From Bacteroidia bacterium (GTDB lineage: Bacteria; Bacteroidota; Ignavibacteria; SZUA-365): 64,000 nt of DNA. Under the pieces are notes generated by a model. The model worked only from the letters and a program-made list of their open reading frames with translations, was not told where the DNA came from and did no database searches. Below, piece after piece: positions 53,434-60,918 of the stretch (positions are counted from its first letter, which is position 1; every line of letters starts with the position of its first letter). A program made the position numbers and the translations under genes. Location: assembly GCA_027493955.1 (NCBI GenBank), contig JAOSJT010000001.1, positions 5,132,552 through 5,196,551 on the forward strand, read 5' to 3'.

Positions 53434-54051
53434 ATGGAAAGTACAGTCATAGGTATCGCAGGTGGAAGCGGATCGGGGAAGACCACATTCGCCCGCAACG
53501 TCATTGGCCTGCTGGGGGAGGAGAACGTGACGCTTTTCCAGCACGACGCCTATTACTTCGACTTTGCGGCCATGCCCGAAGCCGATCGTGCAGCGATCAA
53601 CTTCGATCATCCTGACGCTCTGGATACAGCACTTTGCGCAGGTCATCTTGCGCTCTTGCGTCAGGGGAAAGCGATCGAGCAGCCCGTGTATGATTTCAGC
53701 ACGCATTCGCGGCGGGAAGAACGCCTTCATGTGCCGGCCAAGCCCGTCATCCTGGTGGAGGGTATACTCGTGCTTGCCGATGCGGCCCTTCGCGATCAGA
53801 TGGACCTGCGCATTTTTGTCGATGCCGACGCCGATCTGCGCATACTCCGTCGTGCGGAACGCGATGTGTCCGAGCGCGGCAGAACCCTCACCTCCGTGCG
53901 GGAGCAATACTGCGCAACGGTGCGTCCCATGCACGAACAGTTCGTTGCACCCAGCCGGCAATTCGCGGACCTTGTCGTACCCCGCGGCGGCGACAATCCG
54001 CGAGCCGTGGAGGCCGTCGTCGCGTTCATATACGCCAGAATGCAACAATAA
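53434..54051 (+). CDS. udk: Uridine kinase
   Basis: The ATG at 53434 has AGGA six bases upstream and gives 205 residues. The P-loop GGSGSGKTT (about 10-18) opens the protein. Then follow the uridine-kinase phrases HDAYYFD, FDHPDALD, QPVYDFSTHSR and VILVEGILVL, and the LID arginines (LRRAERDVSERGRT). It phosphorylates uridine and cytidine with ATP or GTP in pyrimidine salvage, in the cytoplasm. It is monocistronic; an 8-bp hairpin (54100-54127) follows. An upstream start at 53413 adds seven residues but has no ribosome binding site. Confidence 0.94.
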   Translation: MESTVIGIAGGSGSGKTTFARNVIGLLGEENVTLFQHDAYYFDFAAMPEADRAAINFDHPDALDTALCAGHLALLRQGKAIEQPVYDFSTHSRREERLHVPAKPVILVEGILVLADAALRDQMDLRIFVDADADLRILRRAERDVSERGRTLTSVREQYCATVRPMHEQFVAPSRQFADLVVPRGGDNPRAVEAVVAFIYARMQQ

Positions 54052-54359
54052 CCCTCCCCGCGATTGTCGCAAAGCACTGTGCTTCCGGCACCCGGCACCC
54101 CGATACGCACCGGAGCGCCCGTATCGGCAGGAACGTGTACCGCATACTGCCCATTGTCCGGGTAACACCTGGAGACCGCGCGTCCGGTATCGTCATGCCC
54201 GGTGTTTACACTCTCCGAATCTTTTTTTGACCGTGGAACATCGAACTTGTTCGGGCAGGGTAATTGTCCGGCAGGGCATTTTCACGGTCATTGCCGCCCG
54301 CCCGCGATTTTCGTAAGTTTATTAATTACACTTCGATCGACCGAAACGAACGGTACATC
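54052..54359. other. Intergenic region between udk and dsbD
   Basis: These 308 bases contain an 8-bp hairpin (CCGATACG 54100-54107 with CGTATCGG 54120-54127) without a T run and the dsbD promoter at 54291-54321. Nothing else was seen. Confidence 0.5.
54291..54321 (+). promoter_or_regulatory. Promoter of dsbD (TTG-N20-TAAGTTTA)
   Basis: TTG at 54291-54293 and TAAGTTTA at 54314-54321 are 20 bases apart. The leader to the ATG at 54360 is about 32 bases. Confidence 0.6.
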
Positions 54360-56351
54360 ATGACTTCTCGCATTATCCTCAGCACAGCACTCCTTTCTCT
54401 CATCATTTTTGTCAATGGCAGGGCCCAGGAAGCAGCGCGCTGGTCTGCGACCGCACCTTCGGCGGCGGTAAAACCCGGTGACAAGATAGACATTAAAGTG
54501 AGCGCCAAACTCAACGAAGGCTGGCATGTGTATTCCACCACTCCCGTCGAGGAGGGGCCGGTACCCACGGAAATCGCCTTCGCCGACACCGCTCCGCTGA
54601 AAATGGCGGGTAAGATCCGCCAACCAAAACCCATCGTTAAGTTCGACGAAAACTTCGGTGTCAACACGGAATACTACGACAAGGACGTGACATTTACCGT
54701 CCCGGCGATGGTCAAAGAAAACGCGAAAAACGGCAAGCAGAAGGCCATCGTGGAAGTGACGTTCATGGCCTGCAACGACCGCATGTGTCTGCCGCCGAAA
54801 ACGGTGGAAGTTCCCGTCGATCTTACCATTGAAGCCGCCGAAACGGCTGCTGTTGCGGAGGAAAGCCAAAGCGCGGAAACGCCCGCTGCGGACACCGCTG
54901 CCGCGATCACCCCGCAGGACGCTCCCGGCGATGCCGACAACACCGACGGTCCCACCGGCTACGGCGACGAACGCGACGTGGAACGCGCACGCGAGGAGGG
55001 ACTCTGGTCGTACATTTTGCTGGCGATGTCCGTCGGCGCGCTGGCGCTGCTCACGCCCTGCGTTTTTCCGATGATTCCGATTACCGTGTCGTTTTTTACG
55101 AAGCGGGAAGCGGCCACGCGCTGGCACTCCGTACGCGATGCGCTGATTTATTCCTTCGGCATCATTTTCACCTTCACCGGTTTGGGCATCCTCCTCGCGC
55201 TGATTTTCGGCGCATCGGGGATCAATCAATTCGCCGCAAATCCATGGATGAACATCCTCATAGCGCTGGTGTTCATCGTGTTCGCGCTGAATCTGTTCGG
55301 CCTGTTCGAGATCGTCGTACCATCGGGCATTCTTACGAAACTGACGGTGGCCTCCGGTAGCGGACAGGGCATCGCGAGCTTGCTGCTCATGGGACTGACC
55401 TTTACGCTCACGAGCTTCACGTGCACGGTGCCCTTCGTCGGGACGGTGATGGTGGCCGCGGCCAAGGGCGAGATATGGTGGTCTATCGTAGGCATGCTGG
55501 CATTCTCGACGGTGTTTGCATTGCCGTTTTTCCTGCTGGCGCTGTTTCCGTCCTGGCTCAAATCCATGCCCAAGAGTGGTGGTTGGCTGAACTCGGTGAA
55601 AGTCGTGATGGGTTTTCTCGAACTCGCCGCAGCCATGAAATTCCTCTCCAACGTGGATCTGATCTGGAGCATGGGAATACTGAGCCGCGATCTCTTCCTG
55701 AGTTTCTGGGTCGGCATCGGCGTACTCATCACCGGCTACCTGCTCGGCTTTTTCCTTCTCCCGCACGACACAAAGCTGGAAAAGGTAGGCGTTATCCGCA
55801 TGATGTGGAGCGTCTTCTTCCTCGGCATCTCGGTGTACATCTACACCGGTCTCGGGGATAAGCCCCTGGGAGAGTTGGACGCCTTTCTCCCACCGATGAA
55901 TTACCAGGAAACAATTCAGGCGGCGGGCATGGGATCCTCAGCTGCGGCTGCGCTCGACACCGGACCGGAGAGCGCGGACAAGGAAAAATGGTATTCCAGC
56001 TATGAAGAAGCGCTGAAGGTGGCAAAGGAAAGCTCGCGACCCATTTTCATTGACTTCACGGGCTTCGCGTGCACGAATTGCCGATGGATGGAGAGCAATA
56101 TTTTTACGCGGGCCGAAGTCAAGTCCCTGCTCAGCGAATACGTGCTTGTAAAGCTCTACACTGACGGACAGGGCAAGGTGTACGAGAACAATCGCCTGTT
56201 CCAGGAAGAGCGCTTCGGCACCGTCGCGCTTCCGTTGTATGTCGCCATGTCGGGAGAGGACGAGACGCTGACGTCTTTTCCGGGGATGACTCGTAAGCCG
56301 GAAGAATTTATCCGTTTTCTTCAGGAAGGCCTGCGCAAAGCCAACGGCTGA
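54360..56351 (+). CDS. dsbD: Thiol:disulfide interchange protein DsbD
   Basis: The ATG at 54360 gives 663 residues. Signal peptide about 1-22. The periplasmic N-terminal domain (about 28-170) holds Cys138 and Cys143 (CNDRMC). An acidic linker follows, then eight membrane segments with the redox Cys of the core in LLTPCVFPMIPI and SFTCTVPFVGT, and a C-terminal thioredoxin domain (from about 550) with FACTNCRWME. DsbD passes electrons from cytoplasmic thioredoxin across the membrane to periplasmic partners such as DsbC, cytochrome-c maturation proteins or periplasmic Msr. It is monocistronic, with its own promoter and terminator. The lipoprotein MsrA gene just downstream is a likely client. Confidence 0.93.
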   Translation: MTSRIILSTALLSLIIFVNGRAQEAARWSATAPSAAVKPGDKIDIKVSAKLNEGWHVYSTTPVEEGPVPTEIAFADTAPLKMAGKIRQPKPIVKFDENFGVNTEYYDKDVTFTVPAMVKENAKNGKQKAIVEVTFMACNDRMCLPPKTVEVPVDLTIEAAETAAVAEESQSAETPAADTAAAITPQDAPGDADNTDGPTGYGDERDVERAREEGLWSYILLAMSVGALALLTPCVFPMIPITVSFFTKREAATRWHSVRDALIYSFGIIFTFTGLGILLALIFGASGINQFAANPWMNILIALVFIVFALNLFGLFEIVVPSGILTKLTVASGSGQGIASLLLMGLTFTLTSFTCTVPFVGTVMVAAAKGEIWWSIVGMLAFSTVFALPFFLLALFPSWLKSMPKSGGWLNSVKVVMGFLELAAAMKFLSNVDLIWSMGILSRDLFLSFWVGIGVLITGYLLGFFLLPHDTKLEKVGVIRMMWSVFFLGISVYIYTGLGDKPLGELDAFLPPMNYQETIQAAGMGSSAAAALDTGPESADKEKWYSSYEEALKVAKESSRPIFIDFTGFACTNCRWMESNIFTRAEVKSLLSEYVLVKLYTDGQGKVYENNRLFQEERFGTVALPLYVAMSGEDETLTSFPGMTRKPEEFIRFLQEGLRKANG

Positions 56352-56372
56352 TCCTGCCTGTTTCCGAACTTC

Positions 56373-56402
56373 AGAGGGGCGTTTTTACGCTCCTCTTTTT
56401 TT
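56373..56402 (+). terminator. Terminator of dsbD
   Basis: Stem AGAGGGGCG pairs with CGCTCCTCT around a TTTTTA loop (one G bulged), followed by seven T residues. It begins 21 bases after the dsbD stop. Confidence 0.88.
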
Positions 56403-56546
56403 GTGGGCACGACCGCACATTCCTGGTTCTGATCCATTGTAGCGCGGGGACTTGCCGTTTTCGGTTTTCTCCGGCCTGCTTCCGCATTGTGGGAATGCCG
56501 CGGGGGTATTCCGTGTTATTGCGGAGTGCACTGAAAAGGATACACC

Positions 56547-57206
56547 ATGAACACATTCATTATAGCCGCTCTCTTTCCGCTTCTGCTAACCGTTTCCTGC
56601 GGCCAGGTCGAGCGCCAGGACAGCGGAATCAAACAACCCGTAGCCGGAGGTACATCAATGACCGAGCCACAGCGCGCGAAGCAGACAGTTTCTCCTGAGC
56701 AGACCGACACCGCGGTATTCGGCGCCGGTTGTTTCTGGTGCGTCGAAGCGGTGTTTGAACAGCTCGACGGAGTGATTTCCGTCGATGCCGGGTACGCCGG
56801 TGGACATACACCGAATCCGACATACGAGGACGTCTGTACAGGCGAGACCGGACACGCCGAGGTTGCGCGCATCGTCTTCGATCCCGCCGTTATCCGTTTC
56901 GACGCATTGCTGGAAATGTTCTGGCAATCGCATGACCCGACGACACTGAACCGGCAAGGCGCCGACGTCGGAACGCAGTATCGGTCGGTGATTTTTTACA
57001 TCGGCGAAACGCAGCGTGAACAGGCGATTGCTTCGATGAAACAGGCCCAGGCGGGATTCGATGATCCCATCGTTACTGAAATTTCTCCGCTGCCCGAGTA
57101 TTTCCCTGCGGAGAATTATCATCAGGACTATTACCGCAACAACCGTAACGCGCCCTATTGTCAGGTGGTCATTCGCCCGAAACTGAAGAAACTCGGTCTG
57201 GAATGA
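56547..57206 (+). CDS. msrA: Lipoprotein peptide-methionine (S)-S-oxide reductase MsrA
   Basis: A protein of 219 residues. The first 18 form a lipoprotein signal (PLLLTVSC), then a linker, and from about 57 the MsrA domain: the catalytic motif GCFWC (Cys62 and Cys65), GYAGGHTPNPTYEDVCTGETGHAE, the partner motif QSHDPTTLNRQGADVGTQYRS (each under the family's usual positions) and AENYHQDYY. It reduces methionine-S-sulfoxide in proteins. The signal places it in the periplasm, outer face of the inner membrane or outer membrane, unlike the usual cytoplasmic MsrA. It would need reductant from DsbD, encoded next door. AAAGGAT precedes the ATG. Confidence 0.94.
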   Translation: MNTFIIAALFPLLLTVSCGQVERQDSGIKQPVAGGTSMTEPQRAKQTVSPEQTDTAVFGAGCFWCVEAVFEQLDGVISVDAGYAGGHTPNPTYEDVCTGETGHAEVARIVFDPAVIRFDALLEMFWQSHDPTTLNRQGADVGTQYRSVIFYIGETQREQAIASMKQAQAGFDDPIVTEISPLPEYFPAENYHQDYYRNNRNAPYCQVVIRPKLKKLGLE

Positions 57207-57233
57207 TTCGTGCACGTGATACGGAGGCATAGC

Positions 57234-57274
57234 TGCGCGGATCACACGGATCGGTGCGCGGATCACACGGATCG
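57234..57274. repeat. Tandem 20-bp repeat (period 21) with inverted relatives nearby
   Basis: TGCGCGGATCACACGGATCG occurs at 57234 and again at 57255. Related words GCGGATACACGCGGATG (57277-57293) and, inverted, CATCCGCGTAATCCGTG (57367-57383) flank an 80-base centre. It looks like a dispersed intergenic repeat. The gap 57207-57471 contains no gene. Confidence 0.75.
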
Positions 57275-57415
57275 AGGCGGATACACGCGGATGATATTGT
57301 CGAGGGGAGCTGTCCGAAAATCATTCGTTCCACCCCCGCAACCTTTCCTCCGCGCAAATCCGTTCCCATCCGCGTAATCCGTGTACGGATTGCTGCGCGG
57401 AATTTCGCTGTAAAA

Positions 57416-57452
57416 CAGTACGGCCGGCCTCATAGCGAGACCGGCCGCACTG
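57416..57452 (-). terminator. Terminator of the carboxypeptidase-regulatory-repeat gene
   Basis: An inverted repeat CAGT(A)CGGCCGG / CCGGCCG(C)ACTG with one mismatch, followed on the minus strand by TTTTA. It begins 20 bases after the leftward gene's stop. Confidence 0.75.
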
Positions 57453-57471
57453 CGTCGTGTTATGGGAGAAA

Positions 57472-60400
57472 TTATTTGGTCAGCATCATCCGTCGCGTGA
57501 GAACCTTGCCGTCCGCCTCCAGCCTGTAGAGGTAGATTCCGGATGGTACGCCATCAGCGTTCCAGGTGACGGCGTGCGTACCGGCATTGAAAGTCCCGTT
57601 GGCGATGACGGCGATTTCCTGACCGAGCAGATTGAAAACACGCAGCATGGCTCTTGTCTGCTTCGGCAGCGTAAACGCGATCGCGGTGGATGGATTGAAG
57701 GGATTCGGATAATTCTGTTTGAGTGCGTACGCAGACGGCGCTGCCGGCTTGCGATCTACCGAGGTGAGCCCCGTGCGTCGCGCCGAAATGTCCGCGTTGC
57801 CATGCGCATCGCTCACACCGCCCGTTTCATGGGTCGGTTCGTAACGCACTTCGGACACCATCACATTCAGATCGCCGTTTGCCGTGTTCGGAATACTGTA
57901 CGAGCCATCGGGGCCGGTGACAGCGAAATAGGGTGCTCCTGACGCGTCGAAGGCGTACACCCACGCACCGGCCAGAGGGCTGTTGGTAGAGGCGTCACGC
58001 ACCGTTCCGGTCAGTTCCGCCAGACCGCTTTCGGTGATTGCGGAAAGCTGGAAGTTGATCTCGCCCGTGAAGCCGTTCGTCGTGCTTTCCTTCCAGTTGT
58101 AGGTGTTGCCCGCGTAGGCTCCGACGTGGCCGATGGCGCGCGCCCGGATAATGGCGTTGTCCCAGGCATCGAGGCTGAACCCGCCGCGGAGGTCGGTGGT
58201 GGTCATGATGCTGAGACCATTATCGGGATTGATGGCTTCAACCAACACGAAGCACGACATCGCGGGATTGTCGGTGGTGACACTGCCGTTATACTTGCGC
58301 GGACCGTTGTTGCCCGGGGTCAGCGCGGCGTTGATACCGGTGACGATGGCCGGCGCGGTGACTGTGACAAGCGTGGCCTGAGCGGGATCCCGGGTGTCGT
58401 CGTAGTATTCACCGATATAGCGGGAAGCGGCGAAAAACACCGTGTAGTTCCCGCTCGGAAGCCCCTCGATGCGATACTGCCCCTGCGCATCGGTGCGGGT
58501 GCCGAATTCGACACCGCGCAGGGCCCCGCGTACATGCACGTAGGCATGCGCTATGGGCGCAGCGGTGGAGGCGTCGGTGATGGTGCCGCTGATGCCGCCG
58601 CCGGCCGTCAGTTCGAAGTCTATGCCCGTGGCGGCCTGATTCGCAGTCAGCTGCACCAGAGTGGCGGTCTGCGGCGAGGTCGCGTTGTCGTAGAATTCCG
58701 GAATGAAGCCCGCTGCCTGAGCGCGCACAAGATAATTGCCGGCGGGAAGCGCGTCTATACTGTACGCGCCGTGCGCATCGGTCGTAGCCTTTCCATAACC
58801 GGTAACCGTGCTGTTACTCGGTGCGCTGGTATTGATCCAAACGGTTACCTGCGCACCAGGCACGGGATTGCTGTTCTCATCGAGTACTATTCCGGCAATG
58901 GATCCGCCATGGCGTGTCAGGGTGAAGTCAATGCCGGTCACATCGCCGTTCTGCGGCACGAGCACATCATCCGCGGACTGGTAGTCGGCTTTCTCATTGT
59001 ACCATTCTTCCGCATAGCCCGGCGCGTAGGCGCGTACCTTGTACGTACCTGGAGCGGCGGTGAGATGGTAGTTCCCGTTTACATCGGTAATGGCCACCGC
59101 GCGGGTGTTCACGCCATCCAGAATGACATGTGCGCCGACGATGGGTTGGGAGGTCGCTTCATTCGTGACCATGCCGGAAATGCCCGGCATGCGCGAAAGG
59201 GCGAAGTCTATTCCCGTGGTGGTCTGGCCGTCAACAACCGCAACCTTTGTCGCAAGTGTGAGTGTTGCCGCCATATCGAAATATTGCGGCGTAAATCCCT
59301 GCGCCTGCGCCATGACGTAATGATCGCCGGCCGCTAGTCCGGAAATGCGGTAAAATCCGTTTTGATCCGTCACTGCGTGGCTGCTTATCCCTCCGGCCGG
59401 AGTTGAGCTGTTCGGACCCGATAGCACGGCGACCGTCGCGCCGGCAAGCGGCGTGTTGGTCGCGCCATTGACGACGTAACCCTCTATTGCTCCTCCAGTG
59501 CCGAGCGAGAAATCCACTCCGCTCCGAACGGGTGACGAGAAGGTGAGTACGACGGGTGTGGCCGCGCCTGGACCGGCGGCGTTGTCGAACCATTCGGGAA
59601 CAAAGCCCTGTGCCGTCGCCCAGACGATCCAGCTGCCCTCGTGAACAGTCAGTGTGTACTCGCCGTTCTGATCGGTCACGGCGGTGATGATCGGCCGATT
59701 GGACGACGGATTTCCCGAAGCCATGACTGTGGCATGTGCGATCGGCTGGCTGCTTGCGTCCAACACCTGTCCACTGATCGAGTACACAGGATCCGGCGGA
59801 CGCTGATCAAGCGCGAAATCAATGCCGGTGACCTGGGAGGCGCCGGCGATAAGCACCGGGTTGGCGTTGTTTCTGTCTTTCTGGTCGTTGAACCATTCGG
59901 TGATGAAATCTTTCCCTTGAGCAAACACGGTGTACTGCCCATCGGCGAGGCCGCTGATGGTGTATTTCCCATCGTTCCCCGTTTGCACGGTCCATGCAGA
60001 AGAGGTCGGAGGCCGGGTATTCGATGCGATTTCAATGGCGACGTGTATGCCGGGGAGGGGATGCCCACTCGACGCGTCCGTGACGGTTCCTGAAATACTG
60101 CCGCCTGTTCCGAGCACGAAATCTATATTGTCGTAGGTCGGCTTCGCGGGATCCGTCGTGAATACTGTCGCAAGGTTGATCGTGGCGACATTGTCGAAAT
60201 ACTCCGCTATGTACCCGGAGGCTTCGGCGTACACACTGTAACTGCCGGCCGGGACCTGAATGGCATATCGCCCGTTCGAGTTGGTGAGTCCGGTCAGAAG
60301 AAACGGCGTCGCGCTGCGGCTCATCACGGACACTCTGGCGTTGTGGATCGGGAGGTTCGCCGCCGTCGTGACTACACCGGTAAAGGTGTAATGTCCGGTA

Positions 60401-60774
60401 TTGCTGTTGCTGTGCGCTACCCGTGAGGACGCTTGCAGGGTCATCCCCGCTGTCGCGACTGTGGCGATCACATGGGCGGATGCCGTGGTGGAATTTACCG
60501 GCCCGGGGAGGAGTTGTCCCGTCGATGAGATAGTGCCGAACGAGGCGGGATCCACGGACCAGTGTACGGCGATATTCGGCACTTCGATTTTGCCTGCGGG
60601 TGTGAATTCAAACAAGCGCGCGGTAAAATTCAGCGTCGTGCCGGTCTGTACGATTACCGGGTTTGAGGCCGTGCCCAGAGGACTGATCTCCAGGGCATAA
60701 CGGTTGTTCTGCGCCGCCGAGGTGCAGCAGAGCGCTATGATAAGAAGGATGCTGAGCGGTACAACACGAATCAT
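57472..60774 (-). CDS. Secreted protein of carboxypeptidase-regulatory-like repeats with T9SS domain
   Basis: A protein of 1100 residues, start at 60774 with AAAGGAGG upstream. Signal peptide about 1-21. Residues 25-125 form a first Ig-like module (VQTGTTLNFTARLFEF). From about 125 to 900 there are eight or nine carboxypeptidase-regulatory-like domains of about 95 residues, each with ISGTVTDASS..PIAGA.V.......TDA.G.Y.I.GLP.G.Y.V.A.A.G...E.YDN.......A..V. A divergent pair follows and then a T9SS sorting domain (NYPNPFNPSTAIAFTL, LLGQEIAVIAN, VPSGIYLYRL). The domain is beta-sandwich and non-catalytic; such rows act as rigid stalks or adhesins. It is divergent from the histidine kinase, which may control it. 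Confidence 0.9.
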   Translation of the reverse strand: MIRVVPLSILLIIALCCTSAAQNNRYALEISPLGTASNPVIVQTGTTLNFTARLFEFTPAGKIEVPNIAVHWSVDPASFGTISSTGQLLPGPVNSTTASAHVIATVATAGMTLQASSRVAHSNSNTGHYTFTGVVTTAANLPIHNARVSVMSRSATPFLLTGLTNSNGRYAIQVPAGSYSVYAEASGYIAEYFDNVATINLATVFTTDPAKPTYDNIDFVLGTGGSISGTVTDASSGHPLPGIHVAIEIASNTRPPTSSAWTVQTGNDGKYTISGLADGQYTVFAQGKDFITEWFNDQKDRNNANPVLIAGASQVTGIDFALDQRPPDPVYSISGQVLDASSQPIAHATVMASGNPSSNRPIITAVTDQNGEYTLTVHEGSWIVWATAQGFVPEWFDNAAGPGAATPVVLTFSSPVRSGVDFSLGTGGAIEGYVVNGATNTPLAGATVAVLSGPNSSTPAGGISSHAVTDQNGFYRISGLAAGDHYVMAQAQGFTPQYFDMAATLTLATKVAVVDGQTTTGIDFALSRMPGISGMVTNEATSQPIVGAHVILDGVNTRAVAITDVNGNYHLTAAPGTYKVRAYAPGYAEEWYNEKADYQSADDVLVPQNGDVTGIDFTLTRHGGSIAGIVLDENSNPVPGAQVTVWINTSAPSNSTVTGYGKATTDAHGAYSIDALPAGNYLVRAQAAGFIPEFYDNATSPQTATLVQLTANQAATGIDFELTAGGGISGTITDASTAAPIAHAYVHVRGALRGVEFGTRTDAQGQYRIEGLPSGNYTVFFAASRYIGEYYDDTRDPAQATLVTVTAPAIVTGINAALTPGNNGPRKYNGSVTTDNPAMSCFVLVEAINPDNGLSIMTTTDLRGGFSLDAWDNAIIRARAIGHVGAYAGNTYNWKESTTNGFTGEINFQLSAITESGLAELTGTVRDASTNSPLAGAWVYAFDASGAPYFAVTGPDGSYSIPNTANGDLNVMVSEVRYEPTHETGGVSDAHGNADISARRTGLTSVDRKPAAPSAYALKQNYPNPFNPSTAIAFTLPKQTRAMLRVFNLLGQEIAVIANGTFNAGTHAVTWNADGVPSGIYLYRLEADGKVLTRRMMLTK

Positions 60775-60831
60775 GGCTTTGCCTCCTTTACTTCAGGACG
60801 TGATAATAAAAAATGACACCGCCCGATAAGA

Positions 60832-60868
60832 AAAAGTTACACGTACTGAATATTTCTCCGTACATTTG
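60832..60868. promoter_or_regulatory. Divergent control region: GTGTAACTTTT (minus) and TACATTTG (plus)
   Basis: The minus-strand word GTGTAACTTTT (60842-60832) matches the start of the shared element found before the CotH2 and vWA copy 2 genes. On the plus strand TACATTTG (60861-60868) is a perfect TAnnTTTG box 50 bases before the kinase ATG, but no TTG lies 19-21 bases before it. Confidence 0.4.
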
Positions 60869-60918
60869 TGATGTGCATTTCCACAACCCATTGAATCTGA
60901 ACCGCACAGTCCGCACCT

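Noticed and set aside
58126-59337. Plus-strand frame of 403 codons opposite the carboxypeptidase-regulatory repeat gene
   Set aside because: Shadow of the repeat period. The minus-strand protein has a signal peptide, repeated domains and a T9SS end.
60861-60868. Complete promoter for the histidine kinase
   Set aside because: TACATTTG is a perfect -7 box, but the bases 19-21 positions upstream do not contain TTG, so only a partial match is reported.
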